64,000 bases of DNA, taken from positions 276,638 through 340,637 of the forward strand of contig NZ_BMRO01000004.1 in assembly GCF_014648675.1 (NCBI RefSeq), in the 5' to 3' direction. This document shows, piece after piece, positions 53,067 through 61,017 of the stretch (positions within the stretch are counted from its first letter, which is position 1; each line of letters opens with the position of its first letter). Both the position numbers and the translations under genes were made by a program. The stretch is from Actinomadura livida (GTDB lineage Bacteria; Actinomycetota; Actinomycetes; Streptosporangiales; Streptosporangiaceae). Under the pieces are notes generated by a model. It saw only the letters and a list, made by a program, of their open reading frames with translations, ran no database searches and was not told the DNA's origin.

Positions 53067-53648
53067 TCAGCCGAAGCGCAGCATGCCGTCGGACGGGGTG
53101 GCGGCGGCGCGGACGCGCCGGTCGTGCGGTTCGGCCGGGACCGTCGGCAGGACCTCCGAGTCGTACAGCGGCGCCACGGTCAGGATCGCCGGGCCGACGC
53201 GGGCGAGCGCCCGGTCGTAGGAGCCGCCGCCGCGCCCGAGCCGCATGCCGGTCCGGTCGGTGGCGAGCGCGGGGACGATGACGACGTCCGCGCTGGCCAC
53301 GGCGCCGGGACCGCGGGACGGCTCGGACGGCTCCAGGCATCCGCGCGGCCCCTCGACGAGCGAGTCGGGACCCTCGTAGGACGCCCAGTCGAGATCGCCG
53401 TCCGGGAGCACGCGGGGGAGGATCACGTACGCGCCGCGCTTCCACAGCGCGAACAGCAGGCCGCGCGTGTCCGGTTCGGTGCCGATCGAGACGTATGCCG
53501 CGATGGTCCCGGCCATCTCGACCTCGGGGACCGACAGCAGCGCGTCGCGTATCGATCTCCCGGCCGCGGCGCGGTCGTCCGGCGTCATCGCCGCACGCCT
53601 GCGGCGCAGCTCGGCTCGTAGGTCGCTCTTGGAAACGATGTCCTGCAC
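53067..53648 (-). CDS. 5-formyltetrahydrofolate cyclo-ligase
   Basis: 193 residues from GTG 53648 with GAGGA upstream. It converts 5-formyl-THF to 5,10-methenyl-THF using ATP. Conserved blocks: SKSDLRAELRRRRAAMTPDDR, AYVSIGTEPDTRGLL, MRLGRGGGSYDRAL (ATP/Mg loop) and AATPSDGML at the end. Length is normal. The gene is divergent from galU with only 33 bp between, so the promoters overlap; this arrangement is common in actinobacteria. Confidence 0.95.
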   Translation of the reverse strand: MQDIVSKSDLRAELRRRRAAMTPDDRAAAGRSIRDALLSVPEVEMAGTIAAYVSIGTEPDTRGLLFALWKRGAYVILPRVLPDGDLDWASYEGPDSLVEGPRGCLEPSEPSRGPGAVASADVVIVPALATDRTGMRLGRGGGSYDRALARVGPAILTVAPLYDSEVLPTVPAEPHDRRVRAAATPSDGMLRFG

Positions 53649-53669
53649 GCTGCCGTCCTCGTGGGTGGC

Positions 53670-53675
53670 TAGGGT
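53670..53675 (+). promoter_or_regulatory. -10 element of a leaderless galU promoter
   Basis: TAGGGT ends 6 nt before ATG 53682, and no ribosome site fits in the gap. The mRNA probably starts at or next to the A of the start codon. The same TAGGGT-N6-ATG layout is found before the RidA gene. Confidence 0.55.
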
Positions 53676-53681
53676 CTGTAC

Positions 53682-54617
53682 ATGGCCGACAATGCACCTG
53701 TGCTCAAGGCGGTCGTCCCGGCGGCCGGGCTCGGTACCCGATTCTTGCCCGCCACCAAGGCGACTCCCAAGGAAATGCTGCCCGTCGTCGACAAGCCGGC
53801 GATCCAGTACGTCGTCGAAGAGGCGGTCGACGCCGGCCTCAGCGACGTCCTGATGGTCACCGGCCGCAGCAAGCGGTCCATAGAGGACCACTTCGACCGG
53901 GCGTACGAACTGGAGGAGGCGCTGCGGGCCAAGGGCGACGACGAGCGCCTGGAGGCCGTGCATGAGTCCAGCGACCTGGCCATCATGCACTACGTGCGCC
54001 AGGGCGAGCCGCGCGGGCTCGGGCACGCGGTGCACTGCGCCCGCCAGCACGTCGGCGACGAGCCGTTCGCCGTGCTGCTCGGCGACGACATGATCGACGC
54101 CCGCGACAAGCTGCTGCGGCGCATGATCGAGGTGCGGCGGCGGCACGGCGGCAGCGTCGTCGCGCTGATGGAGGTCGAGCCCGACCAGGTCTCTGCGTAC
54201 GGGTGCGCGGCCATCGAGGCGACGGACGAGGACGACGTCGTCCGGATCTCCGACCTCGTCGAGAAGCCCTCCGCCGAGGAGGCGCCCAGCAACTGGATCA
54301 TCATCGGCCGCTACGTCTGCGACCCCTCGGTGTTCGACGTCCTGGAGAAGACCCCGCCCGGGCGCGGCGGCGAGATCCAGCTGACCGACGCGCTGCGCAC
54401 GCTCGCCGACACGCCCGCCGGCCAGGGCGGCGGCGTCTACGGCGTCAAGTTCCGGGGACGCCGCTACGACACGGGCAACAAGCTCGAATACCTGCGGACC
54501 GTCGTCCAGTTCGCCGTGGAACGCCCCGACCTGGGGCCCGAGTTCCTCCCGTGGCTGCGCGAGTTCGTCCGCGAGCACGATGCCGGCGGTGGCGCGGCCG
54601 GCTCCGGGGACGCGTGA
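53682..54617 (+). CDS. galU: UTP-glucose-1-phosphate uridylyltransferase
   Basis: 311 residues from ATG 53682. It makes UDP-glucose from UTP and glucose-1-phosphate for envelope polysaccharides and glycolipids. Nucleotidyltransferase signature AAGLGTRFLPATKATPKEML is at the N-terminus, then LGHAVHCARQHVGDEPFAVLLGDDM (metal Asp), VEKPSAEEAPSNWIIIGRYV and DTGNKLEYLRTVVQFA. It is the first of a + strand run galU-moeA-moaC-mog. The stop overlaps an alternative moeA start (GTGA). Confidence 0.97.
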   Translation: MADNAPVLKAVVPAAGLGTRFLPATKATPKEMLPVVDKPAIQYVVEEAVDAGLSDVLMVTGRSKRSIEDHFDRAYELEEALRAKGDDERLEAVHESSDLAIMHYVRQGEPRGLGHAVHCARQHVGDEPFAVLLGDDMIDARDKLLRRMIEVRRRHGGSVVALMEVEPDQVSAYGCAAIEATDEDDVVRISDLVEKPSAEEAPSNWIIIGRYVCDPSVFDVLEKTPPGRGGEIQLTDALRTLADTPAGQGGGVYGVKFRGRRYDTGNKLEYLRTVVQFAVERPDLGPEFLPWLREFVREHDAGGGAAGSGDA

Positions 54618-54643
54618 CGGCACGCCATGCTGGGTCAGTGGGC

Positions 54644-55852
54644 ATGAGATCGGTAGACGAGCACCTGACGGAGATCCTCGGCAGCGTCGCGGCGCTGCCG
54701 CCGCTCGACATGGCGCTGCTCGAGGCGCAGGGAACGGTGCTCGCGGAGCCGGTCTCCGCGCAGGCCCCGCTGCCGCCGTTCGACAACTCCGCGATGGACG
54801 GGTACGTCGTCGTCGCGGCCGACATCGCCGCGGCGAGCGAGACCTCCCCGGTCACGCTGCCCGTCGTCGGGGACATCGTCGCCGGCGACACCGGCGTGTC
54901 GGCGATCGCGCCCGGCCTGACCGCCCGGATCATGACGGGCGCGCCGATGCCGGCCGGTGCCGACGCGGTGATCCCCGTCGAGTGGACGGACGGCGGCAAC
55001 GCCACCGTCCGGGTCTCCCGCTCCGCGCCGGCGGGCAACTACATCCGCCGGGCGGGCGAGGACGTCCGCGCCGGGCAGGTCGTCGTGGCCGCGGGCACCC
55101 GGCTCGGCGCCCCGCAGATCGGCATGATCGCCGCCGTGGGCCGGGCCCGGGTGACGGTGCGTCCGAGGCCCCGCGTGGTCGTCGTCGCCACAGGGGACGA
55201 ACTGCGCGAGCCGGGTTCCCCGCTGGGGCACGGCCAGATCTGGGAGTCCAACGGCTACATGCTCACCGCCGCTGTGGTCGAGGCAGGCGGAGTGGGATTT
55301 CGGCAGGCCACCGTGGAGGACGAGCCCGGCAAGGTGCTGGAGATGCTCGAAGACCAGCTCGTCCGTGCCGACGCCATCGTCACCACTGGCGGGGTCTCCA
55401 TGGGCACCAAGGACGTGGTCAAGGAGGTCTTGACCGGCACCGGGACGGTGAACTTCCACAAGGTGCGCATGCGTCCGGGCAAGCCCCAGGGGTTCGGCCT
55501 CCTCGAAGGCACGCCCGTATTCACCCTCCCTGGCAACCCCGTCAGCGCCTACGTGTCGTTCCAGGTTTTCGTACGTCCCGCTCTGCGCGCCATGCAGGGA
55601 CTGGAACCCGACCCACTGCCCATGGTGAGCGCCGTCCTTGCGGAGGAGGTCGCGTCCCCCGCCGGACTGCGCCACTTCCTGCGCGGCAACCTCTCGTTCG
55701 ACCGCGGTACGTACACCGTCACCGCCGCCGAGGTGCAGGGCTCACACCAGCTGGGGTCGCTGGCCACCGCGAACTCGCTCATCCAGGTGCCGGAGGACAT
55801 CGAGACCCTCCCCGCCGGTTCCCGCGTCGACGTCATGAGGTTGCCGTCTTGA
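54644..55852 (+). CDS. moeA: Molybdopterin molybdotransferase
   Basis: 402 residues from ATG 54644; GTG 54614, overlapping the galU stop, is an alternative. MoeA inserts molybdate into adenylylated molybdopterin. Signature blocks: PLPPFDNSAMDGYVV, IMTGAPMPAGADAVIPVEW, VVVATGDELREPG, WESNGYMLTAA, VTTGGVSMGTKDVVKE, RMRPGKPQGFG and FTLPGNPVSAYVSF. Domains I-IV are all present. The stop overlaps the moaC start (TTGA), so the cofactor genes are translationally coupled. Confidence 0.96.
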   Translation: MRSVDEHLTEILGSVAALPPLDMALLEAQGTVLAEPVSAQAPLPPFDNSAMDGYVVVAADIAAASETSPVTLPVVGDIVAGDTGVSAIAPGLTARIMTGAPMPAGADAVIPVEWTDGGNATVRVSRSAPAGNYIRRAGEDVRAGQVVVAAGTRLGAPQIGMIAAVGRARVTVRPRPRVVVVATGDELREPGSPLGHGQIWESNGYMLTAAVVEAGGVGFRQATVEDEPGKVLEMLEDQLVRADAIVTTGGVSMGTKDVVKEVLTGTGTVNFHKVRMRPGKPQGFGLLEGTPVFTLPGNPVSAYVSFQVFVRPALRAMQGLEPDPLPMVSAVLAEEVASPAGLRHFLRGNLSFDRGTYTVTAAEVQGSHQLGSLATANSLIQVPEDIETLPAGSRVDVMRLPS

Positions 55853-56328
55853 GTGCCAAGGGCTCGGAGTTCACGCACCTGGACGAGGCGGGCGCGGCCC
55901 GCATGGTCGACGTGTCGGCCAAGGACGTCTCGGCCCGCACCGCGACGGCGACGGGATTCGTCCGGCTATCGCCCGAATGCGTTGCCCTCCTGCGCGCCGG
56001 CGACGTCCCCAAGGGCGACGCGATCTCCGTCGCGCGCATCGCCGGGATCATGGGCGCCAAGCGCGTCCCCGACCTCGTCCCGCTGTGCCACCCGATCGCC
56101 CTGCACGGCGTCACGGTCGACCTGGAGATCCGGGACGAGGGCGTCGCGATCACCGCGGTCACCCGCACCGCCGACCGCACGGGGGTGGAGATGGAGGCGC
56201 TGACGTCGGTGAGCGTCGCGGCGCTGGCGCTGGTCGACATGATCAAGGCCGTCGACCCCGCCGCCGTGATCACCGACGTGCGGGTAGAGGAGAAGACCGG
56301 CGGCAAGAAGGGCGAATGGCGCCGATGA
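55849..56328 (+). CDS. moaC: Cyclic pyranopterin monophosphate synthase accessory/MoaC
   Basis: 159 residues from the rare start TTG 55849, which overlaps the moeA stop as TTGA. GAGG lies 8 nt upstream and no ATG or GTG fits the conserved N-terminus. MoaC forms cPMP in molybdenum cofactor synthesis. Motifs: FTHLDEAGAARMVDVSAKDVS, IMGAKRVPDLVPLCHPI, TGVEMEALTSVSVAAL and DMIKAVDPAA. Catalytic-site residues in LCHPI and the EMEA block are intact. The 3' end overlaps mog. Confidence 0.94.
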   Translation: MSAKGSEFTHLDEAGAARMVDVSAKDVSARTATATGFVRLSPECVALLRAGDVPKGDAISVARIAGIMGAKRVPDLVPLCHPIALHGVTVDLEIRDEGVAITAVTRTADRTGVEMEALTSVSVAALALVDMIKAVDPAAVITDVRVEEKTGGKKGEWRR

Positions 56329-56801
56329 TCAAAGCGATGGCGGTCACCGTCTCGAACCGGGCCGCCGCCGGCGTGTACGCGGACAAGTCCGGCCCTGTCC
56401 TCGTCGAGATGCTGGAGGACCTCGGCTGCCAGGTGGACGGCCCGGTGGTCATCCCCGACGGCGAACCGGTCGCCGGCGTCCTGCGCGACGCCGTCGCCGA
56501 CGGCTACGACGTCGTCGTCACCTCCGGCGGGACGGGCCTCACCCCCACCGACCAGACCCCCGAAATGACCCGCCGGGTCATCGAATGGGAGATCCCGGGC
56601 ATCGCCGAGGCGATCCGGCTGGAGGGCCGCGAGAAGGTGCCCGCCGCGATCCTGTCCCGCGGCCTCTCCGGCGTCGCGGGCGGCACCCTCATCGTCAACC
56701 TGCCGGGCTCCACGGGCGGCGTCCGCGACGGCATGGCCGTTCTCGGCCGCGTCCTCTCCCACGCCATCGACCAGATCAAGGGCGGCGACCACCCCCGCTG
56801 A
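56316..56801 (+). CDS. mog: MogA/MoaB family molybdenum cofactor protein
   Basis: 161 residues from ATG 56316 (AAGAAGG upstream). ATG 56325, forming ATGA with the moaC stop, is a second candidate (158 residues). It adenylylates molybdopterin before MoeA acts. Motifs: MAVTVSNRAAAGVYADKSGP, VVVTSGGTGLTPTDQTPEM (MPT-binding) and LIVNLPGSTGGVRDGMAVL. Final gene of the galU-moeA-moaC-mog run. Confidence 0.94.
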   Translation: MAPMIKAMAVTVSNRAAAGVYADKSGPVLVEMLEDLGCQVDGPVVIPDGEPVAGVLRDAVADGYDVVVTSGGTGLTPTDQTPEMTRRVIEWEIPGIAEAIRLEGREKVPAAILSRGLSGVAGGTLIVNLPGSTGGVRDGMAVLGRVLSHAIDQIKGGDHPR

Positions 56802-56891
56802 CGTGCCGTCGCGTACGAGAACGTCCCGCGTGACCGTTTTCTCGGGAAGAATCAATGGCGTTCGGACGTCCGACCAGGGAATCATGGAACC

Positions 56892-57521
56892 GTGGAACGT
56901 TTGCGGGGATGGCCTGCCACCCTGACCGAGGGTCCCGTCGGGCTGCGCCCGCTACGGCACCGCGACGCCGCCGCCTGGCGTGAGCTGCGCGTACGCAACG
57001 CCGACTGGCTCCGCCCCTGGGAGCCCACGAACCCCGAGACGCCGCTGTTCCGCAGCGGCCTCGGCCCCTACGTCAGCATGGTCCACACCATGCGCCGCGA
57101 GGCCCGCCAGGGTCTCGCCCTGCCCTGGGTCGTCACCTACCAGGACGTGTTCGCCGGCCAGCTGACCATCGGCGCGATCGTGTGGGGTTCGGCCAGATCC
57201 GCCCAGATCGGCTACTGGGTCGACAAGCAGGTGGCGGGCCGCGGCGTCATTCCCACCGCCGTCGCCCTCGCCGTCGACCACTGTTTCTTCACCGTGGGCC
57301 TCCACCGCCTGGAGGCGAATATCCGCCCGGAGAACACGGCGAGCCGCCGCGTCGTGGAAAAGCTCGGATTCCGGGAAGAGGGAATTCGCCGCCGCCATCT
57401 GCACATCGACGGAGCCTGGCGCGACCACATCTGCTACGCCCTGACCGTCGAGGACGTGCCCGGTGGCCTGCGCGCACGCTGGCTGGCCGAGCGCAAACAG
57501 GCATTTCCCCGGCGCACTTGA
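56892..57521 (+). CDS. GNAT N-acetyltransferase (RimJ/RimL-like)
   Basis: 209 residues from GTG 56892. The RimJ-type fold is marked by LRPLRHRDAAAWRELRVRNADWLRPWEPT, the acetyl-CoA loop AQIGYWVDKQVAGRGVIPTAV, and HRLEANIRPENTASRRVVEKLGFREEGIRRRHLHIDG. It probably acetylates an N-terminal amine of a ribosomal or other protein. Position after mog is conserved in many actinobacteria, but a role in cofactor synthesis is not implied. Confidence 0.93.
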   Translation: MERLRGWPATLTEGPVGLRPLRHRDAAAWRELRVRNADWLRPWEPTNPETPLFRSGLGPYVSMVHTMRREARQGLALPWVVTYQDVFAGQLTIGAIVWGSARSAQIGYWVDKQVAGRGVIPTAVALAVDHCFFTVGLHRLEANIRPENTASRRVVEKLGFREEGIRRRHLHIDGAWRDHICYALTVEDVPGGLRARWLAERKQAFPRRT

Positions 57522-57736
57522 GTCCGCCGTGACTTTCCCTCCGTAAGAATCCTGCGATCGAGAAGCCGCGGCAAACGGAGAGTAACGGCGAGATCGATCT
57601 CGCGACACACCGCCCCTTATGCTCGTCAACCTCTGACACCCCCTCGTACCGTGCGGGGCGTGACCCTGCTCCCAATGCACGTTCGCGCGCCGAAAGTCGG
57701 CCCGCCTCTTGAGCGTGCCCTGGGACGGTGGTGCCG

Positions 57737-58261
57737 ATGAGCAGCGCAGTTCTTTATCTCGCCATCGTCGCCGTCTGGGCCATGGTCCTCGTCCCGATGT
57801 GGCTGCGCCGCGACACCGAGGCGACCGGACTCACCCGCCTCCTCCACAAGCGCACCGACGAGCCCCTCGTCGAGGACGACGAAGAGGAGCCCGAGCAGAT
57901 CCCGGCGCCCCGCCCCCGCGGCCGGTCGACCCGCGCCGCCGTCATCGCCCGGCGCCGCCGCCGCACCACGGGCCTGACCGCCCTGCTCCTCACCACCACG
58001 GCCGTCGCCGCCACCGGCCTCGCCCCGTGGTGGATCACCGCGCCCCCGGCCGTCCTCATGGCCGGCCACCTGGCGCTGCTCCGCGTCGCCGTGGGCATGG
58101 ACACGGCCCGCCGCCAGGCCGCCGCCCAGGCCCGCGCCCGCGCCAGGGCCCGCGCCCGCGAGGCCCTCCTCGCCACCGAAACCGCCGAGGTCATCGAACT
58201 CCCCACCCCCGAGGAGGTCTTCGACCAGTACGCCCCCGACCGCCGCGCCGTCGGCGAATGA
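57737..58261 (+). CDS. Membrane protein with two helices and acidic loop, function unknown
   Basis: 174 residues from ATG 57737; GTG 57728 is an alternative. An N-terminal helix (SAVLYLAIVAVWAMVLVPMWL) is followed by a cytoplasmic loop with an acidic run (EDDEEEPEQ) and a basic run (ARRRRR), then a hairpin of two helices (GLTALLLTTTAVAATGLA, APPAVLMAGHLALLRVAVG). A long Arg/Ala helix and the acidic end PEEVFDQYAPDRRAVGE follow. It matches no family I can name, but genes of this kind are common next to the tRNA-Ala in actinobacteria. Confidence 0.75.
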   Translation: MSSAVLYLAIVAVWAMVLVPMWLRRDTEATGLTRLLHKRTDEPLVEDDEEEPEQIPAPRPRGRSTRAAVIARRRRRTTGLTALLLTTTAVAATGLAPWWITAPPAVLMAGHLALLRVAVGMDTARRQAAAQARARARARAREALLATETAEVIELPTPEEVFDQYAPDRRAVGE

Positions 58262-58308
58262 CCCGTGCGCGAACACCCCCCGAAGTTTGCTAACCTTACG
58301 GAGTCCTC

Positions 58309-58382
58309 GGGGCTGTGGCGCAGTCCGGTAGCGCACCTCGTTCGCATCGAGGGGGTCAGGGGTTCAAATCCCCTCAGCTCCA
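58309..58382 (+). tRNA. tRNA-Ala (CGC)
   Basis: Full cloverleaf: acceptor GGGGCTG/CAGCTCC (one G-T pair), D-arm GCGC...GCGC, anticodon stem CCTCG/CGAGG with loop TTCGCAT (anticodon CGC, reads GCG), T-arm AGGGG-TTCAAAT-CCCCT. Discriminator A; CCA not encoded. tRNA genes are common integration sites, and the region after this one is less orderly. Confidence 0.96.
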
Positions 58383-58397
58383 CCGAGAAACCCCAGG

Positions 58398-58437
58398 TCA
58401 AGGCCCTGTTCGGAGCATGCTCCGAACAGGGCCTTGA
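58398..58437. terminator. Perfect 40-bp palindrome after tRNA-Ala (terminator hairpin)
   Basis: The 20 bases at 58398-58417 (TCAAGGCCCTGTTCGGAGCA) are followed by their exact inverse at 58418-58437. The RNA would form a very strong hairpin and TCGTTTGTCATC follows. It probably terminates the tRNA transcript; it could also be a recombination remnant. Confidence 0.7.
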
Positions 58438-58761
58438 TCGTTTGTCATCACGTTGTCATCAGGAGCGCCGCCACGAGATGACACGTTCCCGGCAGCCACC
58501 ATCGATCCCGCGCGCCACCTCGCCGCGTCTGCCACCAGCCAGCCGATCGCCGTGGGGGCGTCTCGTGTGACCTGGGAGGGCCGCTGGACGGCCGCCGGGC
58601 CCCGCCCCGCGGCCTCGCGGAGGTCCCCGCCCTGGCCGCAACGCGACCGCGTCCTGCGCGCCCACTCCAGCCGGGTTCCTGGTCGATCTGTCGGACTTGA
58701 TCTGTACGGTCGGCGACATCCGAGTCAGCGGTTCGCAGTATCAGGTGATCGAGAGGCTGGA
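58438..58761. other. 324-bp stretch between tRNA-Ala and the WGR gene
   Basis: No gene is supported. A short repeat GTCATCA occurs twice just after the palindrome (about 58445-58460). The far end must hold the WGR promoter. No copy of the tRNA 3' end was noticed here, so no attachment site can be claimed. Confidence 0.5.
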
Positions 58762-60195
58762 ATGGCGGAGCACCGCACGTACCTCGAGTTGTCCGAAGAC
58801 GACGCCACCGCGCACAAGTTCTACGAGGTGGTCCGTTCCGGCACTCGGGTCACCATTACCTACGGACGGATCGGTGCCTCCGGCCAGAGGAAGGTGACCG
58901 ATTTCGCGACCGAGGCCAAGGCCGAGACGGCCGCCGCCAAGAAGATCGCGGAGAAGACCAGGAAGGGCTACGCGCCGGCGGTGCGGGGCGTGCGGCAGGC
59001 CCGCCCTGTCACCAGGCGCACCATGGTCAGCAGCAGGTCGACGGCCCGCCAGGCACCGGTGCTGTGGCGGTTGGCCACCGGCGCTGCGGCGTTCGGCATC
59101 TTCGTGGACCAGGACCGGTGCTGGGTCGGCAACCAGAACGGCGACGTGTACACCGTCGCCACCGACGGCACCGTGACCGGCCACTACCGGCTGCCCAACG
59201 GGGTGAAGTGCATCGTCGCCGACGACTTCTGGATCTACGCCGGCTGTGACGACGGCAGGGTGTACGACCTGAGCGGCAAGGTTCCGCACGTGGCCTACGA
59301 GATATCCGCCGATGTCGACATCTACTGGCTGGACATCGATGACGCGATCCTCGGAGTGTCCGACCGCAACGGCCGCGTCACGGCTGTCGACCACGAAGAC
59401 GAGTACCAATGGTCGCGCGACGTCGACGGCGACTCGGCCTGGATGGTGCGATGCGATGCCGGGAGCAACACCGTCTTCCACGGCCATTCACGCGGAGTGG
59501 CCTGCTATTCGGCCACCGATGGCAAACCGGTCTGGCGGACGCCGGTCGGCGGCAACGTGCTGTTCGGCTGGCAGGAGAATCGCTCGGTGTACGCCGCGAC
59601 CGGCAACAAGGAGGTCTACAGGCTGGCCAAGGGCAATGGTGAGGTCGAAGCGGTGTACCGCTGTGACGCCGCCGTCTTCTCCTGCGCGGCCTCGCCCGAC
59701 GGGCGCTACGTGTTCGCCGGCGACAACCACTCGTCCATCTACTGTTTCGACGAGGACGGCACGCGCCTGTGGAAACTCGGTACGGGGCACGGCTCGGCCT
59801 ATTCGATGCAGTTCCTGGACGAGAGGGTCTACATCGTCACCACCGACGGTTCGCTGGTCTGCATCGACGCCTCCGAGACGGCCATCCATGCGGCTCAGCA
59901 AGGGTCGGTCCCCAAGCCCGTTGACGTGAAGGTCGCCGCGTCGCTGCCGACGTCCGAGCCGGTGACGGTACTGGAGACGACCTCGCAGCCCGGCGACGCC
60001 GTCATCCTGGAGTGCTATCAGGACGGTTCCCGCCACCGGGTGCGGGTCATCAGCGAGGGCTACGAGCAGACATGGAACGTGCAGTTCCCCAAGGAGATCC
60101 GCCAACCCGGCGCCCGCTACGCCGTAGAAGGCGTCCGCACCTCCGGACGGGGCGGCTTCTACCGGGCCTACGGCGAGATCAGACGGCTCCTCTGA
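58762..60195 (+). CDS. WGR-domain protein with C-terminal beta-propeller
   Basis: 477 residues from ATG 58762 (RBS GAGAGG). The N-terminal WGR domain (about 1-70: TYLELSEDDATAHKFYEVVRSGTRVTITYGRIGASGQRK, KAETAAAKKIAEKTRKGY) is a nucleic-acid-associated module known from PARPs and bacterial WGR proteins. After a basic linker, about 300 residues form PQQ/WD40-like blades (CWVGNQNGDVYTVATDGTV, GVACYSATDGKPVWRTPVG, YVFAGDNHSSIYCFDEDGTRLWKLG). The last ~80 residues (GDAVILECYQDGSRHRVRVISEG) are a beta-rich end of unknown type. There is no signal peptide, so it is cytoplasmic. Its codon use is a little less GC-biased than the core genes. Confidence 0.9.
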   Translation: MAEHRTYLELSEDDATAHKFYEVVRSGTRVTITYGRIGASGQRKVTDFATEAKAETAAAKKIAEKTRKGYAPAVRGVRQARPVTRRTMVSSRSTARQAPVLWRLATGAAAFGIFVDQDRCWVGNQNGDVYTVATDGTVTGHYRLPNGVKCIVADDFWIYAGCDDGRVYDLSGKVPHVAYEISADVDIYWLDIDDAILGVSDRNGRVTAVDHEDEYQWSRDVDGDSAWMVRCDAGSNTVFHGHSRGVACYSATDGKPVWRTPVGGNVLFGWQENRSVYAATGNKEVYRLAKGNGEVEAVYRCDAAVFSCAASPDGRYVFAGDNHSSIYCFDEDGTRLWKLGTGHGSAYSMQFLDERVYIVTTDGSLVCIDASETAIHAAQQGSVPKPVDVKVAASLPTSEPVTVLETTSQPGDAVILECYQDGSRHRVRVISEGYEQTWNVQFPKEIRQPGARYAVEGVRTSGRGGFYRAYGEIRRLL

Positions 60196-60252
60196 CCACG
60201 ACTTTGTCAGTAATGACTGGCATTGTGGGCGCCGCGCGGTCGTAGAGCCTTC

Positions 60253-60740
60253 ATGGCGCGATCTCTGATGTGCCTAGCGCTGGCGGCCACCATGCTGGTG
60301 AGCGGGGTCATCGGCACCGCGCGCCGCCGCCACCGGATCACATCCTGGACGAGCCTGCCGACGCCCCCGGGCCTTGGCGGCTTCAGCCGCGTTGTCCCGG
60401 TGGCGGAGGACGACGTCTGGGCCACGACCGGAACGGTCGCTTTCCACTGGGACGGTGCCGCCTGGACCGCCGTCCCGCTCCCCGACGACTGACCCGCGGC
60501 ATCCTCGAAGACATCGCCGTCGACGCGTCCGGCACCGCCTGGGTGACGGACGGCGGCGGCATCCTTCACCGCTACCGGAATGGCGAGTGGACACCGGCGA
60601 AGCTCGGCCCCTACGGCACGACGCTCCAGGCCGTCACAGAGGTCCCCGGAACGAACAGCGTATGGACCGTAGGTGCGGACGGCCGCAACGCCCTTGCCTT
60701 CAAAACCTCTGAAGCCGCCAACCCCAACCCGGCGGCCATA
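60253..60740 (+). pseudogene. Broken secreted propeller-like gene
   Basis: The frame from ATG 60253 reads MARSLMCLALAATMLVSGVIG (signal-like), then DVWATTGTVAFHWDGAAWTAVPLPDD and stops at 60490-60492. Protein-like sequence continues at once in another frame: LTRGILEDIAVDASGTAWVTDGGGILHRYRNGEWTPAKLGP...VPGTNSVWTVGADG. The two halves share the same repeated blade pattern (VWATTG...WDGAAWT / AWVTDGG...YRNGEW / VWTVGADG), so a frameshift near 60480 has split one gene, and the 3' end is lost after about 60740. An assembly error cannot be excluded. Confidence 0.65.
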
Positions 60741-60858
60741 TATGGAGCTGATTGCGCCAGCGGCGACGGAATAGTGCTGCGTCGGCAGGCGGTGAGAGGC
60801 TGGTTTGGGAGATCCGACCGGCCTCTGATCATTTGCCGCCACGGCCGAGCGACACCAG

Positions 60859-61017
60859 ATGGCACGACCCGGACCACCCGAACATCGCCCGCATCACACT
60901 GTCGAAGTACAGCCGCCGTGGCGATACGAGTACGTGAACCACTCCGAGGATTGGCAGGCTGCTCGCCCTTCAAGCGTGCGTTGCGGGGGGCGGTGGGTGT
61001 CAGTCGCTGGTGAATAG
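60859..61017 (+). pseudogene. Possible small ORF or gene fragment
   Basis: From ATG 60859 a 52-residue frame contains VEVQPPWRYEYVNHSEDWQ, which looks more protein-like than its surroundings, and runs to TAG 61015-61017, overlapping the end of the FkbM gene. No ribosome site or family was recognised. It could be a relic of a larger gene. Confidence 0.2.

Noticed and set aside
57754..58401. Minus-strand open frame starting MTWGFSVELRGFEPLTPS over tRNA-Ala
   Set aside because: It reads the antisense of the tRNA and of the membrane-protein gene; such RGFEPLTP translations are a known artefact of tRNA regions.
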